Shown piece by piece: positions 34,197 through 46,400 of a DNA stretch of 64,000 nucleotides. The notes beneath the pieces are model-generated. The model worked only from the letters and a program-made list of their open reading frames with translations, did not search any database and was not told where the DNA came from. The DNA comes from Nematostella vectensis (Eukaryota > Cnidaria > Anthozoa > Actiniaria > Edwardsiidae). The stretch is from the NCBI RefSeq assembly GCF_932526225.1, contig NC_064035.1:11581296-11645295 (forward strand). Reading direction: 5' to 3'. The position numbers and the translations under genes were made by a program. Numbering within the stretch: position 1 is the first letter of the stretch; each line of letters opens with the position of its first letter.

Positions 34197-34416
34197 TTGG
34201 TTTGAGAAAAATACAAACTACATAGGTTTCCCTACAGGTCTGTTTCGTGGTTGCCCACTCATCAGGGGCAAAGTTTTTTTGCAAATCCCCTGATGAGTGG
34301 GCAACCACGAAACAGACCTGTAGGGAAACCTATGTAGTTTGTATTTTTCTCAAACCAACACTATACACCGCTCTACTTTCGAGTATTGAGCACTTTCTAT
34401 GAAAGCCTTCAACCAT

Positions 34417-34468
<52 letters not shown>

Positions 34469-37400
34469 CCAGTATAAAACTTCAAATATTCAGAAAATTG
34501 CATCTTTTTTTTTTCTTGATGTTATCTGGTCAGTCTGGTCATCTTATCTGGAAAATATTAATTTTAGTTGCTAACACCTATTTGGTATTTTTTGGAAATT
34601 TCAGGATAGTGAAACACCTATGTTTTGGGCTGTCAAGTCCCTGAATAAAGAAAGTGTCAGGATATTAAGAAGTTATGATGCAAATGCAGATAAAAAAGTA
34701 AGTGTTATATACCTATTTCAAATAAGGTTGCATTTGAGCATCTATGTGTTATAACCCTTAATGGCTCATGGGAAATGTTAAATGGCTGAATCCTGGTCTT
34801 CTTGAACCATGCCATTGTTTACAGACACAAAAACAAGAATGCTACAAATTTCATGACCTGGATTTGTTTTTATTTACCCTCACATGTATCCTCATTTATT
34901 TGATACCCATGGTTCATGAAGCACTGTGGGCTGCGACTCATGGATTCTCTGAGTGCATTATTTGAAATAGGTGAATGTGTGTTATTTGCCTTTTATGCAT
35001 GTTGTAATTTTTATTCAAGTGCATTAAATTATTTACATATTTCTCTCATAGTCTCTGTTGAAAGCAAAAACTGAAAACAGGCAGGATATCACGGAGATCC
35101 TTAAGTCCCCACCACCCCCTCGGCAGACAATTCAGGTATTTGTTTTTTTCCATTGTACTGTATGTTACCTGCATTTTTTACATTTTTGGCTGATCTAGAA
35201 AAAGACATCAGAGATAAGTCTCTTATAGTAAAAGAGGTGAATGTGTGTTATTTGCCTTTTATGCATGTTGTAATTTTTATTCAAGTGCATTTAATTTTTA
35301 ACATATTTCTCTCATAGTCTCTGTTGAAAGCAAAAACTGAAAACAGGCAGGATATCACGGAGATCCTTGAGTCCCCACCACCTCCTCAGCAGACAATTCA
35401 GGTATTTGTTTTTTTCCATTGTACTGTATGTTACCTGCATTTTTTACATTTTTGGCTGATCTAGAAAAAGACATCAGAGATAAGTCTCTTATAGTAAAAG
35501 AGCATTGAGTCTTAATACTTTGTTACTATTAATAAACAGGTTTCTTTATTCTAGATGAAATGATTTTTATTTACAGAATCCAGTTTATCAAGGACCTGTG
35601 GCCATTGACCCAGGTATGTAAGATTCCAAACTAGTCTTATGGAAAAATCACCACTTAAAAGGCAGAGTGCAGAACAGGGTGGCAGTAGCGGATCTAAGGG
35701 GGGGGGGGGGGGGCTTAGAAGGGGGGGGGGGGGGGGTAAGTGTCCCTTTGGCTGCCTGTATTGTATGGAGGTAAAATAATGACAATCCTGGGTGGGGAAA
35801 TGCTGAAATGGACTAGAGCCTTCAAAGAGTGGTTGTTGATTTTTCTACAGCATGCTTTAAAATTCTCTACATTTTGTAAAATATTGGTTAGATAAGGTAA
35901 ACTAGAATAGTTAGGGTTATCTTTATGTGACCTATAGGTTGTCAGTGTGAATTCCAATTATTGCCAAATGGCAGTTCTATGGCCGAAAGGTGTTTATTGG
36001 AAGTAATCATTTGTAAAAGTAAAGGTCTGAAGCGATATCAGAACAATATTTTAATTATGTTAAACTGATAGTTGTACTGTATGTTTCATTTAATATGTTT
36101 CTGAATTCGGAACAAATATTATGATGTCCATCGGTCCTTTCGATCTTAGAACTACCATTTGTCAGTCACCATTTGCCGTTTGCAGTGACAACGTTTTTTT
36201 TTTAAAAAGGTGTATGTGTTTTGTATGTATTTTGCAATAGGTGTATACAGTACTGACGGAAAGTAATGCAAAAGAAATTGGCCGAAGTTCACCGAATTAC
36301 GTCCTTTTGTTTTCAATCCGTAATTTCGGATGTTTTCGCCGAAGTTCGGTTACGGTATTTTTGGCTGTTTAAACCAGCCGAAATTTCGGCATACGAATTT
36401 CGGCGAAGTTTTAGGGCTATTGTTTTCGATTTTCGTTTGAAGTGAGCTCTTAATCTGTACACCGTACTTTCCTAAGGCCGAGACAGCATTCGAAGGCTCT
36501 ATGTTATTTAGGAGAACAGACACATGGGATCATCGAACAACACACGATTTGCGCTTCAAGGCAAGTAAATTTAACTTAACGCAGGTCAAAAAGGCTAAAA
36601 ACGTTTAAGCGTGGAAAATTTACTTCTTCGTATCGTTAATGTTAGCTTTATCATCGAAGCTCCACACACACGCGATCATCGAACAACACATGTGACATAA
36701 GAAATATGTTAACCCATTGACTCCTGGCTTTTTTTGAGCTGAATTTTCAAAAAACAGACTGAAAACAGATACCTCCCCCCCTATTCTGAGTTTTATACAG
36801 CCCGTCAAAGTCAAACACAGCTGCACCTAGTCAGCGGTATCCAAGCTTTCCAACAGTGCTTTGCGGTCCCCACTTTTAATCCCTCGTCGTTGTGCTGAAG
36901 CGAGCACAAGTTGATGGTTGCTTGTATTTTTCATAAAAATACAGCTATGAGCATATTAGGAGAGCGTCTCAGGACATCATGAAGTCTTTTGGGGCATAAT
37001 TGAGTGCTTTGCTTATGGATATTTGCAAGCAAAGGTGGATTCATGATGATTTTTTCTTGTTTGGCTTTGCCTGGATGAGAAAATAATTTTCTAATGAATC
37101 ACCACAGCTCTCCTAAATGATGTCTTTTCTGAAACCAAATTGATTCCAAAATTGTTTACACTGCTATTCTGGGTCTGTATGACCTGGAATTGATTTGTTT
37201 GGCTTTGGGGTGAAAAGACCATCTGACTTTGGGGAGAGAAGTGTTGACTGGCCCTCCCCTCGTGAATTTTCCCCTGGATCTCCCAGAATGCTTTGCAATC
37301 CGTAAAGACATCTTCGTGGTTGTACAAGCCTTCAAGTAGTGGACATTGTGTTTTGAGGCCATGGGAATGTACCTGGAGGATCAGAATAAAGGTATCTATT

Positions 37401-40400
37401 TGTGTCTTGAGCTGTGTTTGCTGATCTCTCTCCCTTGTGTGGTATTTTGAGCGTTTTATTGAGAGGGGTGATTCTGCTTTTCTCTCCTTGTTCGATTTGA
37501 GATTTGTCAAAGAACCTGTGCTATTATTTGGCTTAAGAGTAGATGCCAACACCTTGGTTGTATGCATATCTGCAAGACCATTTATCCCTTAGACTGATGC
37601 CTGAGTATCTTTATCTTGTTGTGTTTATTTTGCATTTATGAATTTTTTGGGTTGTGGGTACTTCCCAAAGCCGGTACAGGCCGGTTGAGGGGTCAATGTG
37701 TTAAGCATGGAAAATAGATTTCATTCGTATAAAAATTGTTCGGAGTTTGATGTTTACATGTGTATGTGACCGCGGAAAGCATGTCGCTTTTGCGTAGTCC
37801 AGACAATGGAAATGTCACGCATCTCAAGATCTTTACATTCATCTCGCTGTTCTAAAGCTTTATTATAACAATCATGTAATGTTAGCCTAAAGTATTTTGG
37901 TTTCCCCTATTCTAAAAGCTATCATACAGCTCGATGATATTTGCAAAACGCGGCTTGATATTTTCATGATATTTTTAGAACTCGCGGGAAGACCCGGGGA
38001 ACAATAATAATAATAACTTTATTCCAATAAATACCAATACAGGTATATTAGGATAATATTTAAAGTAGGTTGGCTTATATGCCTATCCACTATTCATAAT
38101 ATTTAATTACAGTCATGCGTCATGCAATGGCGTCTAACGTTAGCTTCTGATAATTTTTTTTCTAGTTTAAAATTTGTCTTGATCTTGCAATAAGTGCGTA
38201 GCTTTCCACTATTTTGATTTAACTGTGCCTGTGTTTTCCAAAATGTTGCATAACTTTTATATAGTACTTTCTTAATATATTTTCCTAGGGTATGAATTTG
38301 TTGGCCTTCAACATCTATTTCCTGTAGTGTCTTTAAATCACACCAAGCAAATAGGGAATTGATAAACCTTACAGGGACATTAGATGTTGAAGAAAGGCTG
38401 ATCTTCGCCGTTTCCCCCACTAAGGTGTTTTCATATATCCTACTTTTTATTCGGCACCAATATTTTGCCACCAGGGAAGAAATTTGTACTATTAGTGGGG
38501 CTTTTCCCAGTTCTCCATATATAGTTAAATTTGTAGTTTTTGAGTGGACTCCTAGTATACGCTTGAAAAACTTCAGTTGTAGTTTTTCGAAAGGGTGTCT
38601 ACAAAACGAAGACCTAAAACCTAATACCTAAAACCTGTGACCCCAAAAGCTACGACCCCTAAAGCTACGACCCCCCCCCCCCCAAATTCAGTTATTATTT
38701 AGTCTACCTTTTGTTTCCCAAATGGCTACACAGCGCGAAAGGTTCATATGGAATCAGTGATCCTAATGAGGTAATTCAGCAAATTTTGTTGTGCTTTTCA
38801 TGGAGGAAATATTCTCATGTGCGCGCCAATGTCAATGAACAATTTTAATCGTCGTTTATTATTTGTCCCATTAAAAATTGTAGTTGCACTCATTTTTCAG
38901 ACACGCTCCTTTGCCCGAAAAATTATCCCCAAAACTCTCCCGGTAACCTAACAGACCCGGCAATTACCGGTTATTTAGAAAAATGCCCCCAGAGAAGTTT
39001 TCGAACTCCCTGGCGAGGAAGAGCGTTTATCAAAACAAAGCTTTTGCGTAGCGTGCCGATACGGGTTCCCGACATAATTTCCAAAGTTTAAGTTGTCTGT
39101 AGACAACTTGCACCCCAAAAATTGCTGTGGCATCGACATTTTTCGAAAGAAAGACAAAGAACAAGTAAATAAAGTATCATTTCGTAAAAAAAACTTGTAA
39201 TAATTTCGCAAAGCTGTTTATATTTTTAGGCGCACTGTGACAGCTAAATGTCAAATCATTTGACAGAGATGAAACCTGATTGGTTGGAAGGAAATCCGAT
39301 AAAATGATGTAAGCCTTGATTGGCCCACTTTTTCCGGGCAGTGGAATGGTTTTCTCTGTGATGAAAACTTTCTACATCTCGACACAACTAGAACATGAAG
39401 CGATTGTTGCGGACCAAAAACTAATACTTTAGATTTTTTCATATTAACTGTGAGCTTCCATTTATCTGCGTACATTTTTAGTTTCTGGAGGCAATTTTCG
39501 TCGAGTCGAAGAGTCGGATAGTATAACCAAATCATCAGCATAGAGGAAACAGTAAAGTTTTGATGTATTACCGAGTTTTACTGGGCCGCACGATGAAGAG
39601 AATATTTCTGGAATATCATTGATGAAGATGTTGAAAAGGGTTGGGCTTAGGTTGCATCCCTGTTTCACCCCAACGTAAGAAGAAAAGGAAGGCGTTATAC
39701 CCTGGTCTAGCTAACTGATGATCTAACATCTGAATACATACTTTGTAAAAGGGTGATAAATCTTCCGCTTCACGCGCGGCTTTCGGGTTATTGATTATAA
39801 AATCGATCAACTCGAACTGAGAATTGGAAAAAGAAGTGTCATGGAGTGTTCGGTCCTGTTAGTTTCTTCATAAAGAAATATACCCGCAAATATACAAGAA
39901 CAACGGTATTCTCAAGTCATTACGACCAGAGTGAAGTTAGTTCCTTATTCGCAGTTCCTTTTTCGTCTGTTTCCTTATTCGCTCAGTTCCTTATTCAAAT
40001 CCGGGGGGGGGTACTTACATGATACCTTTTAATTCGAGTTGAAACAGTATTTAGGCATAACAGTTTATTCAGAACAAGTCCAACAGCATTTTCTTCGGGT
40101 AAATTTGGATGCTTTAACGTGCTCGCTGCTAAGCGGAGCTGTGAACATGAGACTCTATCTGCTACAAAAGGTCAAATTACGCTATGCGTGCAATCGCTTT
40201 CACAAATGAATCTAGCAAAAAAGAGGAAATCTACCTCTCATCTAATAAATGTATTTATATCTTGGGCTCTCTTTCCAAACGCATTAATATATTTAGAGGA
40301 TAAATATTCACGCTTTACTTGACTACGTACGCGTGTAGAAGGAAACCACAATTTGACAGATAGTGCTTGTTGTCAATTAACACCTTGGCTACCAGATAAG

Positions 40401-43400
40401 GCCCTGTCAAAACAAATAGATTAGGGCCGAGACACGAATAGGGAACTGTTCCTTATTCAAGTTAGTTTTCGCGAATAAGGAAATGGAATCTCCCAACGTC
40501 CGATTTCGTTTTACCACTTATCCGAATAAAGAATAGACTATGAAGAGGATTGTCAGTGTTTGCTCATCATTTCTCAATAAAGGAAATGAAATTTCATAAC
40601 GCCCGATTTCGCTTTAACGACTCCTTTCGAAAGAGTTCTCGAAAAAGCAAATGGTATTTCATAACTCCCGATCTCGTTTTAACTACTTATCCGAATAAGG
40701 AATAGACTAAAAAGAGGGTCGTTAGTGTTTTCTAAACATTTCTCGAATAAAGAAATGGAATTTCATAGCGCCCGATCTCGTTTTAACTACTTATCCGAAT
40801 AAGGAATAGACTAAAAAGATGGTCGTTAGTGTTTTCTAAACATTTCTCGGATAAGGAAATGGTATTTCATAACGCCTGATTTCGTTTTAACTACTTATCC
40901 GAATAAGGAATAGACTAAAAAGAGGGTCGTTTGTGTTTCCTAAACATTTCTCGAATAAGGAAATGGAATCTCCCATTGTCCGATTTCGTTTTACCACTTA
41001 TCCGAATAAGGAATAAACTATGAAGAGGATTGTCAGTGTTTGCTCATCATTTCTCAATAAAGGAAATGAAATTTCATAACTCCCGATTTCGCTTTAACTA
41101 CTCCTTTCGAAAGAGTTCTCGAAAAAGGAAATGGTATTTCATAACTCCCGATCTCGTTTTAACTACTTATCCGAATAAGGAATAGACTAAAAAGAGGGTT
41201 TTTTATATTTTCTAAACATTTCTCGAATAAGGAAATGGAATCTCATAACGCCCGATCTCGTTTTAACTACTTATCCGAATAAGGAATATACTAAAAAGAG
41301 GGTCGTTAGTGTTTTCTAAACATTTCTCGAAAAAGGAAATGGTATTTCATAACGCCTGATTTCTTTTTAAATATTTATTCGAATAAGGAATCTACTTTAA
41401 AGAGGATTGTTAGTATTTTCTCACAATTTGTTTAGAGGAGTATATTCGCGCTTTAGTTGACTACGTAAGTATGTCGTGTGAATTTGACCTTGCTAACAAA
41501 ACCACAATTTGATAGATAGTGCTTGTTGTCAATTAACACCTTGGCTACTAGATAAGGCTCTGACAAAACAAATAGATTAGTGCAGTGACACGAATAGGGA
41601 ACTGTTCCTTATTCAAGTTAGTTTTCGCGAATAAGGAAATGGAATCTCCCAACGTCCGATTTCGTTTTACCACTTATCCGAATAAGGAATAGACTATGAA
41701 GAGGATTGTCAGTGTTTGCTCATCATTTCTCAATAAAGGAAATGAATTTTCATAACGCCCTTTTTCGCTTTAACGACTCCTTTCGAAAAAGTTCTCGAAA
41801 AAGGAAATGGTATTTCATAACTCCCGATCTCGTTTTAACTACTTATCCGAATAAGGAATAGACTAAAAAGAGGGTCGTTAGTGTTTTCTAAACATTTCTC
41901 GAATAAGGAAATGGTATTTCATAACGCCTGATTTCGTTTTAACTACTTATCCGAATAAGGAATAGACTAAAAAGAGGGCCGTTTGTGTTTTCTAAACATT
42001 TCTCGAAAAGGAAAAAGGTATTTCATAACGCCTGATTTCCTTTTTTCTAAAGCGCGAATATACTCCTCTAAACAAATTGTGAGAAAATACTAACAATCCT
42101 CTTTAAAGTAGATTCCTTATTCGAATAAATATTTAAAAAGAAATCAGGCGTTATGAAATACCATTTCCTTTTTCGAGAAATGTTTAGAAAACACTAACGA
42201 CCCTCTTTTTAGTATATTCCTTATTCGGATAAGTAGTTAAAACGAGATCGGGCGTTATGAGATTCCATTTCCTTATTCGAGAAATGTTTAGAAAATATAA
42301 AAAACCCTCTTTTTAGTCTATTCCTTATTCGGATAAGTAGTTAAAACGAGATCGGGAGTTATGAATAACCATTTCCTTTTTCGAGAACTCTTTCGAAAGG
42401 AGTAGTTAAAGCGAAATCGGGAGTTATGAAATTTCATTTCCTTTATTGAGAAATGATGAGCAAACACTGACAATCCTCTTCATAGTTTATTCCTTATTCG
42501 GATAAGTGGTAAAACGAAATCGGACGTTGGGAGATTCCATTTCCTTATTCGAGAAATGTTTAGGAAACACAAACGACCCTCTTTTTAGTCTATTCCTTAT
42601 TCGGATAAGTAGTTAAAACGAAATCAGGCGTTATGAAATACCATTTCCTTATCCGAGAAATGTTTAGAAAACACTAACGACCCTCTTTTTAGTCTATTCC
42701 TTATTCGGATAAGTAGTTAAAACGAGATCGGGCGCTTTAAAATTCCATTTCTTTATTCGAGAAATGTTTAGAAAACACTAACGACCCTCTTTTTAGTCTA
42801 TTCCTTATTCGGATAAGTAGTTAAAACGAGATCGGGAGTTATGAAATACCATTTCCTTTTTCGAGAACTCTTTCGAAAGGAGTCGTTAAAGCGAAATCGG
42901 GCGTTATGAAATTTCATTTCCTTTATTGAGAAATGATGAGCAAACACTGACAATCCTCTTCATAGTCTATTCCTTATTCTGATAAGTGGTAAAACGAAAT
43001 CGGACGTTGGGAGATTCCATTTCCTTATTCGAGAAATGTTTAGGAAACACAAACGACCCTCTTTTTAGTCTATTCCTTATTCGGATAAGTAGTTAAAACG
43101 AAATCAGGCGTTATGAAATACCATTTCCTTATCCGAGAAATGTTTAGAAAACACTAACGACCCTCTTTTTAGTCTATTCCTTATTCGGATAAGTAGTTAA
43201 AACGAGATCGGGCGCTTTAAAATTCCATTTCTTTATTCGAGAAATGTTTAGAAAACACTAACGACCCTCTTTTTAGTCTATTCCTTATTCGGATAAGTAG
43301 TTAAAACGAGATCGGGAGTTATGAAATACCATTTCCTTTTTCGAGAACTCTTTCGAAAGGAGTCGTTAAAGCGAAATCGGGCGTTATGAAATTTCATTTC

Positions 43401-46400
43401 CTTTATTGAGAAATGATGAGCAAACACTGACAATCCTCTTCATAGTCTATTCCTTATTCTGATAAGTGGTAAAACGAAATCGGACGTTGGGAGATTCCAT
43501 TTCCTTATTCGCGAAAACTAACTTAAATAAGGAACAGTTCCCTATTCGTGTCACTGCACTAATCTATTTGTTTTGACAGAGCCTTATCTGGTAGCCAAGG
43601 TGTTAATTGACAACAAGCACTATCTGTCAAATTGTGGTTTCCTTCTGCACGCTTACGTAGTCAAGTAAAGCGTGAATATTTCTCCTCTAAATATATTAAT
43701 GCGTTTGGAAAGAGAGCCCAAGATATAAATACATTTATTAGATGAGAGGTAGATTTCCTCTCTTTTGCTAGATTCATTTGTGAAAGCGATTGCACGCATA
43801 GCGTAATTTGACCTTTTGTAGCAGATAGAGTCTCATGTTCACAGCTCCGCTTAGCAGCGAGCACGTTAAAGCATCCAAATTTACCCGACGAAAATGCTGT
43901 TGGACTTGTTCTGAATAAACTGTTATGCCTAAATACTGTTTCAACTCGAAGTAAAAGGTATCATGTAAGTAACCCCCCGGATTTGAATAAGGAACTGAGC
44001 GAACAAGGAAACAGACGAAAAAGGAACTGCGAATAAGGAACTAACTTCACTCTGGTGTGATTACGTGTTTTGATTTCCCTTCGTTCAATGTACGGTATCC
44101 CTCCCTGCTAATAATGATAAAACCCTGTGTCGCTCTGCCAACAAACATTTAGTATCTGTACATTCTCTAGATTTTCTGCTGTACATATTAGCCCATCCGA
44201 AATTTGGGAAGGTGAAATACGGAGAAATTCGGCTAGAATGCGTTTGCCTTAGAATCGTCGCTCAGTCGAAAATCGCCGAAGATCGGGAGCGTGTAAAACA
44301 AAAGAATTTCGGCCGTGCCGAAATTTGCCGAAGTTCGGGTGTAGGTAATTCAGCGAACTTCGGCCAATTTCTTTTGCATTACTTTCCGTCAGTACTGTAC
44401 TTTATGCTGTGTAGCATGCCAATAGAACCAAGGGTAAACCCCTCACTAGTTTGACTAGTCCTCACCTAAACCCATTGGTTCGTTAGTGACTGAGTATATC
44501 TTTGGTACTATACCCACAAGGTTACTCCTTCACTGACCATTAAAAAAGTTCAAATTTATCCAACAAACATTAATAATTTAAGGGAATTCCTTTACATTTT
44601 ATATTGCTGCAGCAATAGCCCCTGGTACAGTCATCTACATTACTGTGACGGGCAATGCTACAGCAGCTATCGGAGCTAACGCCAGTGTCAGCATGTAAGT
44701 AGGAGAATTCCTCTTTTGTCTTCAATACTCCTTCTTTAGCTTTCCTGTACGGTGCTTATTAGGGGGTGGTGGCGCTTATTGTCTCTTCATTGTATGATCA
44801 TCAAATGGATCCTATTGTCTTTTTTCTGTACATGCCAGCGTGTCATACATTGTATGATCATCAAATGGATTCTATTGTCTTTTTCTGTGCATGTTAGCGT
44901 GTCATACATTGTATGGTTATCAAATGGATCCTATTGTCTTTTTCTATGCATGAAGCGTGTTATACATTGTATGATCATCAAATGGGCCCTATTGTCTGTT
45001 CCTGTGCATGCCAGCATGCCATACATTGTATGATCATCAAATGGATCCTATTGTCTTTTTCTGTGCATGCCAGTGTGTCATACATTATATGATCATCAAA
45101 TGAATCTTATTGTCTTTCTCTGTGCATGCCAGCATGTCATACATTGTATGATCATCAAATGGATCCTATTGTCTGTTCCTGTGCATGCTAGTGTGTCATA
45201 CATTGTATGATCATCAAATGGACCCTATTGTCTTTTTCTATGCATGCCAGCGTGTCATACATTATATGATCATCAAATGAATCTTATTGTCTTTCTCTGT
45301 GCATGCTAGCGTGTCATACATTGCATGATCATCAAATGGATCCTATTGTCTGTTCCTGTGCATGCTAGTGTGTCATACATTATATGAGAATCAAATGGAT
45401 TCTATTGTCTTTTTCTGTACATGTCAGCGTGTCATACATTCTATGATCATCGAATGGATCCTATTGCCTACTTCTGTGCTATTGTCCCTCATTGGCGAGA
45501 TTATAAAGAAGGACGGTTTTTGCTTAAAGAAAGGTGTCTATGAGACATCTTTTTTATATTTGTTGGCTTTGTACTTTTGATGGGAAGGAAACTTACACTC
45601 TCGTCCAAAAAAAAAACTGTCTCATTCCATGAGTGTTTCAAAAGATGGCATTTCCCAAATTTTCAAATAGTGGTTAATCTACTAGATTACTGTAAATTTA
45701 CTAGAGGGGGTAAGGGGCTTGTGGCAGGAGACCATGGCTGCCATAACTGGACTCATTACATGTTGTACTTGTACTGCGAGGAAGGGCTTCCCTCCACATT
45801 CTACTGTTATGGGTCTGAAAACAGAGAGGATACCGAAGTAGGGGCTGTATTTTAGGTACAGTGCTACCTTATATCCTGCTGATATTGTGCTATATTGTGA
45901 TCATCAAAGGTCATCGTCTGAAGATAGAACAAGCAGAGATGAGAAAGACACTGCAGCTGTCGATGACACTGTTTCTCGTCGACCTTTACCCTCAGCACCG
46001 CCAGAACCTAGGTACAGTGACGACTGAAATTGTAGCCTCCTCCCACTGACCCAAAGCCTGCCCAAGCGACAGAGCAAAAAAAGGCAAGTTTTCCCAAAAT
46101 AAGGTCTGGTTAACTTTGACAAGCTTGAATTTTTGCATAGAGGTTCCTTGTTATGTAAACCAACATATCAAAAAGTGTTTTTTTTCTTATGGATTCATCT
46201 TCGAGATATGAGACTTAAAGTGCAATTTTCAAATGTTTAAAGTATGTATTCGTTTTTAGGGAGAAGTCGGTCTCTGATCAGAAATAAAGCCAACTTTGCT
46301 CGCTATAATATCTAAATTTAATATCTTCTAAATTTCTTTAAAATTTGAAATTTAGCTTTTGGTCAGAGGAAATCCTTGTATGCGGAAATTTGAGCTTATA

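Larger units (their letters stand above)
34193..34367. repeat. palindrome holding two hammerhead ribozymes
   Basis: Nearly perfect inverted arms of about 80 bp (TAGTGTTGGTTTGAGAAAAA ... and its complement) with a loop of about 12 bp rich in T. It lies between two (TA)n runs, directly downstream of the Penelope-like endonuclease remnant, in ankyrin-gene intron 4. Confidence 0.9.
36248..44397. mobile_element. 8.1-kb TA-flanked DNA element with nested insertions
   Basis: The ends are inverted copies of CAGTACTGACGGAAAGTAAT, continuing GCAAAAGAAATTGGCCGAAG, for about 55 bp, flanked on both sides by TA (36246-36247, 44398-44399). Subterminal regions are rich in palindromic CCGAAATTTCGG-type motifs. 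A TA duplication and CAGT start recall Tc1/mariner-type elements; no transposase was found. Inside lie a piggyBac-like MITE, a LINE remnant and a foldback element. It fills most of the 9-kb intron between ankyrin-gene exons 8 and 9. Confidence 0.65.

Noticed and set aside
37091-37567. 158-aa minus-strand open frame in piggyBac-like MITE copy 2
   Set aside because: The other copies carry a deleted or frameshifted version, and no transposase motif such as a DDD domain is recognisable.
40119-40322. 67-aa frame conserved in both foldback arms
   Set aside because: Conservation is explained by arm identity. It has no domain and no independent evidence of coding.
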